This document shows positions 12,001-22,443 of a stretch of 25,668 bases of DNA, piece by piece; the stretch's first letter is position 1, and each line of letters opens with the position of its first letter. Made by a program: the position numbers and the translations under genes. Under the pieces are notes generated by a model. It ran no database searches. It was given only the letters and a program-made list of their open reading frames with translations, and was not told the DNA's origin. The stretch comes from Poronia punctata (lineage: Eukaryota; Ascomycota; Sordariomycetes; Xylariales; Xylariaceae), in the NCBI GenBank assembly GCA_022579005.1, contig MU401825.1, positions 1-25,668 of the forward strand, in the 5' to 3' direction.

Positions 12001-12179
12001 TTAAAGTTTATAAATAAGCTATTGCTATTAACTTACTTTAATAATATAAAGTTTTTTTAGTATTTTATATTTTATTAGTTTGCTTAGCAATATAAAGGCT
12101 ACTTAGCTAAAACGTACTAAATAAGCTTTATAATAACAAAGCAAAAAGTATAATTATAGTAAAATATAATAAAAAAAAA

Positions 12180-12437
12180 AACTTTAGTAGTTATTTAATA
12201 AAATCTTTAATTATAAGCAGCATAAAACTAAAGGCCTAATATATAAAGTTAAATAGCTAGCACCTTACTAGCTATTATAAAAACTAGCATATAACTTAAA
12301 AAAAACAAAGCTAAAATAATAGCGTTTTACTAGTATAACCTAAGCAAACTAAAGCTATTAAAATAGCTTTAAATATTATAAAATAAAACTAAAACGTTAG
12401 TAAGCTAATTTTATACTTTTAGCACGCTACTACTAAA
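12180..12437 (+). pseudogene. pol: Chromodomain-like tail of integrase (remnant)
   Basis: At 12242-12256 the frame reads Y-K-V-K followed by TAG, which C-to-T/G-to-A decay would make from the chromodomain block Y-x-V-K-W. Further on come A-Y-N-L-K-K and I-I-A-F-Y, matching the W-x-P-x-x-N-L and I-x-x-F-H positions of chromovirus tails, then a Lys/Leu(Pro)-rich end. Chromodomains of this class bind methylated histone H3K9 and steer integration into heterochromatin, which fits the location in a repeat block. The phase differs from the integrase core, so a net indel lies between about 11600 and 12180. The match is partial. Confidence 0.65.
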
Positions 12438-12439
12438 TA
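12438..12439 (+). other. TA target duplication, left
   Basis: TA directly precedes the left inverted repeat and is repeated at 12847-12848 after the right one, as expected of Tc1/mariner-superfamily insertions. Confidence 0.85.
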
Positions 12440-12846
12440 CAGTGGGTACCCATTAATTCCGAGCAAAAGTTTCCAAAATGTAAAATGTTAAAAAAAAAAT
12501 AAAAAAAAAAAGATAAACTATAATAATTATATACCCTTGCCTATTAAATAAAGATTTTTATTCTCTATTTAATAACGTTTTAGCTAGGTTGCTACCTATT
12601 TTATTTAATTAATTAAAAATATTATAAACATTTTTTAAAAGTAGTACCTACTTTTAACCTTAATATCTTAGCTAATACTTAACTAAAAGGAAAAATACTA
12701 CTATATATAAAAATGTTTTATTTCCTCTTAGCCTCTTGTATTTTTTATTATTTTTTAAATGTTAAAGGTAAAGCGTAGTAAGTAGTTAAAGTAAGTAAGT
12801 TTTGGTATAAAACATCGTGTTGCTCGGAATTAATGAGCTCCCACTG
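12440..12846. mobile_element. MITE-like element with 27-bp terminal inverted repeats, TA-flanked
   Basis: A 407-bp non-coding element. The left end CAGTGGG...ATTAATTCCGAGCAA (12440-12466) and the reverse complement of the right end (12820-12846) agree at 24 of 27 positions. The mismatches sit together at positions 8, 9 and 11. It is flanked by TA on both sides. TA target, a CAGT start and no coding capacity fit a Tc1/mariner-type (possibly Fot1/pogo-like) MITE moved by a transposase made elsewhere. Its ends keep CpA, TpG and CpG steps that are almost absent around it, while the middle (about 12488-12760) is nearly as AT-rich as the host element. It lies just after the decayed pol end and is the youngest insertion seen here. 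Confidence 0.9.
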
Positions 12847-12848
12847 TA

Positions 12849-14225
12849 CGCTATTATATAGCTTTTTAAATTTTTTATTAAAAAAATTTTTAAATTTTTT
12901 TTTTTTTTTTATTTTGCTTTTAAAAAGCTAACAATATACTTTTTAGTTATTTTTATAATGCTATTAAAGCTAAAGCAGCTTAATTTTAATAAACTAATAC
13001 TATATTTACTATAACTAAAGCTTTTTACTTTATAAATAAATAGCTAGCAGCGTATTATTAAAAAGCTTTTAAATATTTTTAATATTTTTTATATAATAGT
13101 TATTAATAACTATAGCCTAGCAAATAGTAGCAAAAAACTAGCGCTTTACTTTTTTTTAGCTAGCGGCTTTTATGTTGCTAAAAAAAAAGCAAAGCAACTA
13201 TATATTAAACTAAGCAAAAAGCTTTTTATGCTTTTTACTTTTTAAACGTAAATTAGCAGCAAAAGTAAGCTTTTAATAACTTTAAAAAAACTGCTAGTAA
13301 GCAATTTTTATATTTTATAATATTATTAGTAGCAATATAATAATAAGTTATAAGTAATATATATATTTTTAAACTTTTTTATAAAAGCTAAACTATGCTT
13401 TAAGCAAATAATCTTTTTTATATTTTTAAAAGCAGCTACTAGCTTTACTACTATATTAAAAGCAGCTTAGCAAGTATTGTTAAAGTAAATAAAATTATAA
13501 AACTTTTTAAAATTTTTAAAATTTTTATTATTATTATTATTATTGCTTTTTTAAAGCGCAATAACTTATAATAAAAGCGCTATTAAATCTTAGGCATTTT
13601 TTAACATATACGCAGTTAGCTATATAGCTTATTAAATATATATAAAGATTTTTTTTTTATTTTTTTTTACTTATTACTTTATATATATTTTTACGCTTAA
13701 TATATTACTTATAACGCGTAAACAAACTAGTAGCAAAAAAATAGCTAATTTTAAGCATATTGCTAGTATGCTAGCTTAGCTTTATTTTTTTATATTTTTT
13801 AACTAAAGTTTAAATATAGTAAAAATAAATTTTTTTTACTAAGCAAACTAAATAGTAAATAAGCATAATACTATAATAAAAAAGCTTTAACTTAAAAGCG
13901 CAGCATAAGGAATTAAAAGTATAATAATTAAAAATAACTAATTACAAGCAAAAAAGTAGTAAAAAAAAGTAAAAATAAAAAAAAAGTAAAAATAAGTAAA
14001 AACAAAAGCGTAAATATAAAAATTTAAAAAGCATAACAATAAATAATAGTGCTTATAAGGTAGTTGCGCTATAAAAGCAAGCCTTTTTTGTTTTAAAAGC
14101 GCTTTTGCTGCAAAATGCCTGCTTTTATATAAATGCTTTTTTTTAAAAAACGCAGCCTTGTTTTTTTTTTTTGTTTTTATTTTTTATATATAGCTATAGT
14201 TAGCTATAATTTAAAAAAAAAGTAC
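12849..14225. other. Unexplained 1.38-kb region between pol end and 3' LTR
   Basis: Ty3/gypsy elements usually have a short stretch between integrase and the polypurine tract; this one is about 1.4 kb. It has a 16-base T run (12895-12910), an ATT repeat near 13529-13545, an A-rich Lys/Ser-codon-like stretch at about 13940-14020 and a 12-base T run at 14161-14172. No motif identifies a product on either strand. It could be an extra accessory ORF, an antisense ORF, an untranslated region, or another fully decayed insertion. Confidence 0.5.
14211..14225 (+). other. Probable polypurine tract before the 3' LTR
   Basis: Nine consecutive A plus G, then TAC, abut the 3' LTR. A purine-rich plus-strand primer belongs exactly here; G-to-A decay would turn a mixed A/G tract into this A run. 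A-runs are common in the window, so position is the main support. Confidence 0.55.
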
Positions 14226-14385
14226 TATTATAGTTTTAGTCTTAGTGCTTATATATACAAGCTAAGTCTATACTAAAATGCTTATATAAGTAAATATAAA
14301 AGACCTTTGCTTCTTAAAAAAACCTTCCTTCCTTATATAATAATAATAAGTTATTATAAACCCCTTAGCAGTGTAAACTATAATA
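14226..14385 (+). repeat. 3' LTR (160 bp)
   Basis: Gap-free partner of 6467-6626. It keeps C or G at 12 of the 22 differing sites, for example in the CCTTCCTTCC stretch near 14325-14334 where the 5' LTR is mostly T. So each LTR lost different cytosines after insertion. It ends CTATAATA, followed by AGCTG. Confidence 0.95.
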
Positions 14386-14390
14386 AGCTG
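14386..14390 (+). other. Target-site duplication, right (AGCTG)
   Basis: Pairs with AGCTA at 6462-6466. The next bases, CTAAATAGCAAA, match copy B at 21899-21910 exactly, so the host repeat resumes immediately. Confidence 0.9.
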
Positions 14391-14937
14391 CTAAATAGCA
14401 AATAGTAAATAAATATAATTTAAATATTAAAATAGCGCATTAATTATTATATAATATAATATTATAACTTTAAAAATAAATAAAAAATATAATAAAGCAG
14501 TTTTAGTTTAATAGTAAAAGGCAAAAAAAAAATTTAATAGCATTGTTATTAACTTTATTAAAGCAACTTATATAAATATAAACTTTTTAATTAAAAAAAG
14601 CTTAGCATATATTTTGCTTAACTGCTTTTATAAAAAATTAGCTTTAAAAATTTTTAGCTATAATGTTTTAAGTACTTATACTTTAAAAAATTTTAATAAA
14701 AAAATTATAAACTGCCTAAGTATTAAAAATTTTAATAAAAACGTTACTGTTTTTAATTAAAACTACTAGTTTACTAGTATGCTTAAAAAGTACTAAGTAG
14801 TTTAAGTAAAGCTTATTAACCTAATAAGGTTAAAAAAATATATTAGTATAAAAAAATTAAAAAAAAGCAGTTTTTTATATTTAGTATTTTTATATTAGTA
14901 AGGTAGCAGTGCTTTAAAACGTAATATAGTTAGCATG
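14386..14937. repeat. Interspersed repeat copy A, right part
   Basis: It continues copy A after the retrotransposon and aligns to about 21894-22443, with more divergence and small indels than the left part. Good anchors are CTAAATAGCAAA at the start, a TATTATAACTTTAAAAATAAA stretch near 14460, and CTTATTAACCTAATAAGGTTAAAAAAATAT-type sequence near 14810. Homology fades after about 14937/22443. No coding motif is seen. Confidence 0.8.
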
Positions 14938-17900
14938 TATATTTATAAATAAGTATATATACTAAAAATACCTATATAACATTAAAATTAATAAATTAAA
15001 TATATTATAGTAGTGCATATATTTAGTAGTAAATATATATAAAATAATATATTTATAATTATAATAAAAAATAAAGTGTTTTTTATTTAAAGCAAATAAG
15101 TTAAAAGTAATAAGTTAGTTATTATTTATAGCTACTATAAGTTTTTAAATATAATTTAAAAAAAACATACTAAGCAAAACTTTATATAAAATATATAAGT
15201 ATAAACTGCGCTTTTTTAAATTTAATAAAACTAAATAAATAAAAAAAGTATAATTATATATTAGCAATAAATAATTTATTATTTTTTTAAAGGCTTTAAA
15301 ATAATAAAGCTTATAAACTATATAGTATTGCTAGTTTATAATATAATTGTTTTATAACTTAAGTTATTTATTTTTTAATTTTATAATTAATATTTATTTT
15401 TATATTAGCTTGTTTTATAGTATTTTGTTTTTTTATAAAAAAATTTTGCTTTTATTTAAACATTTTATATAGCAAAAGTAGTTTTTAAATTTATATTTAT
15501 TATAAAGTAACTAAATAATAATAGTTATTTTTTATTTTTTTTGGTTTACTTTTATAGTAGCTTATAGTTTAATATTTATTATTTTTAGCAAGTTAATTAT
15601 TAAATAATAATTAGCTTTTTATAAATTAAAAGCTATTTTTAAAATATTATAAATTAATAATAAGGTTTTATTTAAATAATTTAGCTTTTAAAATTTATTT
15701 ATACTATATATATTTATGCTTTAATTATAATATTTATAGTATTGCTTAGTTAACTTAGTTTTTATATTAATATTAAGCATATAAATATTATATATGCTAT
15801 ATATATAAACTAAAAATATATAAATTATAAATATAGTAGTAAGTAAGTAAATAAGTAAGTAAGTATAATAATATGCTTAATATTTGTTTTATATTTTAAG
15901 CTTAGGCCTTTTAAAATTATAAGTTTTTATTTATATATAATTATTTTATTAATAAACTTATAAATAATAAAAAACTTTACTAACTAGTATTTAAGTTTAT
16001 TTTAATATTTTTAAAAAATAAACTATTTTTATTTTTTAATTATTATAGCTTAGTAGTAGTTATTATTATAAAAGTATGCTTTATACGCTTTTAATTTTTA
16101 TATATTAACTATATTGCTACTAATATTTACGTTGTAAATAATATTATACTTTAAAAAATATATAATATATAAGTATATACTTATATAATTTAACTTTACT
16201 TACGCTTTACTTATTATATTACTAAGCTTATTTATTATAATATTAAGTATATTAGTATTAAATAATTTAATTTTAATATTTTTTTAGTTTAGTTTAGTGC
16301 TTTAACATCTTTTAGCTAACTATTTATTTTTTTTTCTTTATAGTAAGCATTATATATAATATTATATATTAGCTATTATACTATAAAAAGCTATTTTAAC
16401 TTTTGCTTTTTTTTATTAAGCAGTTAATTATTAAAACTTAAATATTATTATTTTTTTTTTATTTGCTTACTATTAAATTTATCTTTTATATAGTAAGCTA
16501 ATAAAATTTAAATAATTACTTACTTATAAAACATTTGCATATTTTAATAATAATTTATAAAATTTTTATTAACTTTAAAATTTGCTTAGTAATTTAAGTT
16601 TTTTTTAATATACTTATAGTTGCTTTATAACATAGTTAATTTATAAATGTTTATAATATATGCTAGCTATTATATTTTAGCTTTAGTTTTTTTATAATTA
16701 AGTATATAGTACATTATTAATATATAGTATTGTAGCTTACTTAATAAAATAAAAGCTAATATAGTAAATGCTACTAAATTAATAGCATAATTTTTAGTAT
16801 TTTAAGCAAAGCAAATAATTATATAAGTTTTTTTAAGTTTATACTAATATATTAATAAGCTTTATTAAAAATTATAAAAGCTGCTATAATTATATATTTT
16901 TTTTTATAACTATTTATTAAGCTTAAAATTATTTTTAAAGTGCTAAGTATAAAAAAGTAGCTTTAGTTTTTTTAACTTTATATAAAAATTGTAGTTTTCT
17001 TTTTTTTGCTTTTTTTTACTTTTATGCTTACAGTTTTTTTTACTTAACTAAAGCTATAGTATAGGTTTTTGTTTTTTATATATACTTTATATTTAATTAA
17101 AATTTAAAGTTATTAAGTTACTATATAGCTATAGTTTACTAGTTTTTTAAATTTAGCGCTTTATTAATATATTATAAACGTTAATATTATATAAATTATA
17201 AGTAATAGCTTTATAGCTAAAGTAATTTTATAAAAATTACTAAATAAAATATATATATATTATATTAAATATAAAAATTTGCTTTAAAATAAGCATTGCT
17301 TACTTTTTATATTTTTTTTTATTAAGTAGTGCTGCTTATTAATTAGTATATTAAAAAACTAGTATTTTTTAACTTTTTTATAAGTTTTTATAATTATTAT
17401 AAAAACTAACTATATTGCTAGAACTTTAACTATTTTACTAAGCTTATAGCGTTTTTTAAGCATTTTTTAAAAAGCTTTTATATTAGTAGCTATATAATTA
17501 TTTATTATACTATATAAAGTTAATATAGTTATAAAGCAATATTAAATTTATATAGCTTAAAGTTAATAATATTAATTAAATACTAAAACATTTTATATAT
17601 ATAAACCTAGTTTTTTTTAAATACTTATAAGTTTTTATTTATAATATTAAAATTAAATTTTAATTAATTAGTTATATTATCTTTTTTACTGCTATTATTA
17701 TTTTTTTTTAGCTAACTATATTTTTTTATAAGCGCAATTAATTTATTATTAAATAATAATATTATAATAACGTTATTATTAGTAAGTATATTTATATATA
17801 GTTATTTAATTTTATTAGTAATGTTTTTATTTACTTTAATTTTTTATTTTTTAATATTTAGGTTTTATTTTTAAGTTTTTGCTACGTTAGCCTTTAAATT

Positions 17901-18780
17901 TAAAAAAATAGCTAGCTATTATACTATAATAGTTAAAAAAAAGAAAAAGAGGTTTTTGCTTTTTATATACGCTTATATATTAAAAGTTATTAATTAAAGT
18001 AAATATTTTTTTAATATATTGCTAATATAATAAGCTTTATTATTTTAGTTATAAAATAATATTAATAACTATTTAAGCTTACTTTTTAACTATAGCACTA
18101 TATACTATAGCTAGTGCGCTTTTTTTTAAGTAAGCAAGCAACGTTTAATTATTAATTTTATAAAAAATAATAAAATATATTATATATATATAGTTAAAAA
18201 AGTTTTTAATAAAGCAATAATTATAATAGTAATTAAGTTTTAACTACTTTATTAAGTTTTATATATTTTAATTAAATAGGTTTTTTATTAATATGCTTTA
18301 GTTTATAATAAATAATTTTTAAGTATATATTATATAAAATAGTAAGCAATAATTTCTAAGCGCTTATATAAATAAAATAATAAAAAAAACTAGTATAGTA
18401 ACAATATATATACAAATAAATATAAAAACTAAAATAAGTTTTAAAAATTAGTATAGCTACAGTTTTTTGCTTTTAAATAAAACTTATATAGCAAATTTTC
18501 CTTTATATAATATAGTATAAGGTGCTAAATGCTTTTAAAATAATAGTATATAATTAAAAAAAAATATATATAATTAAAAACTTGCTGCTAACATTAGTTA
18601 CTTTAAAACAAAAGTATTTTATATATAGTATATAAAAAGGAATATAGTATTAAATAAGCAAAAAAACAAGCGTATTTATATATATAATAATAAAGTATTT
18701 TATATAATATACTAATAATAGTAAAAGTATAAAATAAAGTAGATTTAAATAGGAATTTTTAATAGCATATAGCGCTAAAT
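14938..18780. other. Gene-free AT-rich RIP-like tract (middle)
   Basis: Nothing recognisable in 3.8 kb apart from simple sequence. The reverse strand of about 16900-17960 has somewhat longer Lys-rich stop-poor runs and may be a decayed transposon gene, but no catalytic or DNA-binding motif could be read. C and G occur mainly in GCT/AGC words, as in the proven repeats. It separates repeat copies A and B. Confidence 0.65.
15839..15865 (+). repeat. (GTAA)n microsatellite
   Basis: Six GTAA-type units, the fourth being ATAA, then GTA. This is a simple tetranucleotide repeat, not a known telomere repeat. Confidence 0.85.
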
Positions 18781-20866
18781 TTATATTTTAATAATTATTA
18801 CTAGTAAATTTTAAATAAGTTAATATATATAAATAAAATAGTAATTTTTATAAGTATAATTAGCTAATATACGTACTTATTTAGCTTTTTTATATATAAG
18901 TGTTTACTTTTTTTATTAGTTGCTTATAATAAAATATAAGTATATTTTTACTTATAGCTAGACTTAAGTACGTATATAAAGGTTATAAAAAATGTATAAG
19001 TATACATATATAGCTTTTTAAAGCATTAAGCTATATAGGTATATATTTAGTTTTAGTTATAAGTTTTAATATAAGTATGTTTTTTTTATTTTTATTTATT
19101 ATATATTTAATACTTAAAGCTTATATTTTACCTTTTATTTTAATAATATATAGTTTTTTTAAAATATATAAATAAAATATATTATTAGCTTTTTAAAGCT
19201 TTTAGCTAGTATAACATCTTATTTAAGTAAAATATATAAAAAATAAATAAAACATAGCTTATATATATACTATTATTAATATATATACTTTTATTTATTA
19301 TAGCTTTTAAAGTAAAAAGCTATATTGTTTTTATTTAAGCTATAGTTAAAGTATAAGTAGCAAAGCTAATTTTAGCTTTGCTTTATATTTTTAATATTTT
19401 ATATTTTTTAAGTTTTGCTAGTATACTATTAAAAAAGTATTATATAACTACGTTTATAAAATAAAATATAAGCTATAGTTTAATTAGTTAGTATTTAATA
19501 TTATATTAATTATTAAGTTAAAATAATATAGTATTATAACTTAATATATAACATAAAATAAGTAAGTAGTAGTAATAATAATAAAAAAACTAATTATTAT
19601 TATTAACTAATAAAAACTATTATATAGTTATCTTTACTTTTACTATAATAAGCTAAGCATACTAATAGTGCTAGGTTTTAAAACCTAAATATAAAATAAA
19701 AAAACTTTATTTTAACCTCTAGCTTATGCTTGCCTCCTAAGCACTTAATATATTTATTAAACATATTTTTATTATAAAAGTTTATAATTTTTAAGTTTAT
19801 TTTTATTAAGCTAGTATTTATTTTTAGCAGTATTATTGTTTATTAATTAAAAGCTGCAAAAGCGCTTATAACTATATATACTATATTTATTAATTATTTT
19901 TTAATTTTTTTTGCAAAGCTTTGCATTTATATAATTTTAAATAGTGTTAATATTTTTAATAATATAATCTATAGTATTATAATAGCAGCAGCGTTATAGT
20001 TACATATTTTATATGCAAGTAAAGCATGCCTTATTATTTAATTTAATATATAAATAGCAAGTAAAAAAAGGTTTTAAACTATAGTTCTTAGTAATACATT
20101 AAATATAATATTTATTTATTTTTTTACTAGCAATATAAATAAAATAAGCTTAGAAGTAGGCTTTATTTAATTAGATTTTTATAATAAAGTTCTAAACATT
20201 TTTTATTATAATATTATTATATTAGCTAACGTAAATTTTAAAGTTATTAAATAAATTATAAATAATATTATGCTTAAGTTTTTATATAATTAAATTAGTA
20301 GTTAAATTTATAGTATTTATATATAAATACATACGCTTATAGCTATATTAAGTAGTATAGTTATTATTTTAAAAATATTTTAAAATTTTAAGTATATATT
20401 GCCTTTTTTAATAAAAATAAGTAATTTAGTTTATTTAAAAGCTATAATAGTTTTAAAGTCTAGTTAGTTTAATTTATTACTATAAGCAATAGCATACAAT
20501 TTAGCTATTAACATAATAAAGTTTAAACTATAAAAATACTAATATACTTTTTTATTAGCTTTTAGTTATAATAAAAAAGTATATATATTAAAGCATAATA
20601 TATAAAATATTAGTTTAAATACTTATAAGCTTAAATATAAGCAGGCAATCTATACCTAAATATATAAATAAAGTTAATTAGCTTTAATGCTAATAATATA
20701 AGCAAATATTTACTTATATACTAAAGTGCACTAGTTACTATAATTAATATTGCAAAATAAAAAGATTATAAAAAGTAAATAAATTAAAATAATAGTAATA
20801 AAGTTAGTAATAAAAGTAATAAAGTATAAAGTATAAAGTTTATAAAATAAAGGTTACTAAACACAA

Positions 20867-20919
20867 GTTAAATATAATTAGTTTTAAGCTAAAATAGTTA
20901 AATAGCTTATTTATTTATA
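20867..20919 (+). repeat. 53-bp internal direct repeat, unit 1 of copy B
   Basis: Counterpart of 5199-5251. Its second unit begins only 72 bp further on, against 327 bp in copy A. Confidence 0.75.
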
Positions 20920-20938
20920 AAAATATTATAATATACTA

Positions 20939-20991
20939 GTTAAATATAATTAGTTTAAATTTAAAATAGCTATATAACCTACTTATATATA
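20939..20991 (+). repeat. 53-bp internal direct repeat, unit 2 of copy B
   Basis: Counterpart of 5526-5578 and almost identical to it; the differences are two or three transitions. Confidence 0.75.
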
Positions 20992-21893
20992 AGCTTTATA
21001 GTGCGCTTTATTTTATATATATAAGTATATAAGAAAATATATACTTATAATTAAATCTAGTTACTAATATACCTTTTTTCTTTATATATAACTTAAATAA
21101 ACTAGTATTATAGCCTTATACATTTTCTTTTTTTATTAATAATATATATTTTATTAAATAAGTAAAAGGTAATAGTATACTAGTTTATTTTAATATAAGT
21201 AAATAAGTACTTAGTTACTTTGTTTATAAATAAACAAATTAGCTTATAAGCTAATTTAAAATTAGTTATCTTATTTAATTTAGATTTTTTAACTTAAGCA
21301 ATTAGTTTATAGCAATATATAAGTACTATTTTTAAACTATATATTATACCTTTTTTTTTAATTTATATTAAAAAAATTAAGTTTAATTATTATATGTTTT
21401 TATAATAATCGCAGTTTATTTCTAAGTAAAAAAAATAAATTTATAGTTTTTTATTAATAAAGCACTATTTAAGCGTTAGTTTTATATAAAACTATAATAT
21501 ATATTAGCAAATAACATAACCTATAAAAATAAATATAACACAACGCTAACCTCTGCTGTTTTACTTAGCTTATTTTATAATTAGTTTTTTTAATAATTTT
21601 TTATAGTTTACTTAAGTACTAGTTTTTTTATAACCTAAATTAAGTATTTTTGCTTTTTTTTAAAAACATAAATAATAATAATTAAAATAGTAAAAATACT
21701 AGCTTAAAAAACAAGTATTATTTAATAACTATTTAGTACTTTTATTTTCTTTATATTTAACTTTATAAGTAGTATTAATTATATTTTTGTTTTTTTTATT
21801 ACTAGTTTTATTTAATAATCTTTAAATATAATATTAGCAATGCTTAGCTTTTTTTGCTTAAAAATAAGCTAAGTATGCTTTATTATAAAGCTT

Positions 21894-21898
21894 AGTTA
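21894..21898 (+). other. Empty site matching the LTR-element insertion point
   Basis: AGTTA is the single-copy equivalent of the AGCTA/AGCTG duplication in copy A. It is embedded in sequence that matches both flanks of the retrotransposon without a gap. Confidence 0.85.
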
Positions 21899-22443
21899 CT
21901 AAATAGCAAACATTAAATAAAAATAATATAAAAACTAAAATAGCATAATAATTATTATATAGCAAAATATTATAACTTTAAAAATAAACTAAAAAAGCAA
22001 AAAAGCAATTATAGTTTATTAAAAGCAAACAAAAAAAAATTAAATAATATTTATATTAATTTTACTAAAACAGCTTACGTAAATTTAAACCTTTTAATTA
22101 AAAAAAAGCTAGCATACAACTTGCTTAACTAACTATATTATATATTAAAACATAAAATATATATATATAAAGTTAATAATATATATAGTTTATATAGTTT
22201 TAAGCAGTGCCTTGTATACCTTATAAAAATTAAAAATGTTAACAAAAACATTTTTATTTTTAATAGCAATTTTTAATTTGCCTAAGCAACTAAAAAGTAT
22301 AAAATGCTCTAAGTAAAGCTTGCTAACTTAATAAAGTTAAAAAAATATAATAATATAAAAAAATAAAAATAAAAAAAATTTACACTTTAAGTATTTTTAT
22401 ATAAAAATGCTAACACTAGTATAAAACATAATATAGTTAATAA

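Larger units (their letters stand above)
6467..14385 (+). mobile_element. Degenerate Ty3/gypsy-type chromodomain LTR retrotransposon
   Basis: Complete but dead element of 7919 bp, or about 7.5 kb without the nested MITE. What is seen: two 160-bp LTRs that align without gaps, a 5-bp flanking duplication, and relics of protease, reverse transcriptase, RNase H, integrase and a chromodomain-like tail in that order on the + strand. Integrase after RNase H is the Ty3/gypsy (Metaviridae) order, and a C-terminal chromodomain defines the chromovirus branch. Every coding part is full of stop codons, so no product is expected. The decay is of the C-to-T/G-to-A kind on both strands. Copy B of the host repeat supplies the empty site. 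A region of about 1.38 kb between the pol end and the 3' LTR is unexplained. Confidence 0.95.
18780..22443. repeat. Interspersed repeat copy B (without the LTR element)
   Basis: About 3.66 kb collinear with copy A (about 3050-6466 plus 14386-14937) in the same orientation. It lacks the retrotransposon and also about 255 bp present in copy A near 5262-5517. Differences from A in the best parts are mainly transitions; the 20020-20520 part shows transversions and indels as well, so the copies had diverged before, or apart from, the C-to-T decay. Long stretches near 20523-20642 and 21001-21890 are very similar to copy A. No terminal repeats or coding motifs were found; the class of element is unknown. 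Confidence 0.85.

Noticed and set aside
12895..12910. Poly-T run as a terminator or LINE/SINE tail
   Set aside because: It lies inside the LTR element with no adjacent gene, and long A/T runs recur across the window.
15839..15865. Telomere-like or CRISPR-like array
   Set aside because: GTAA units are a plain microsatellite; there are no spacers and no telomere hexamer.
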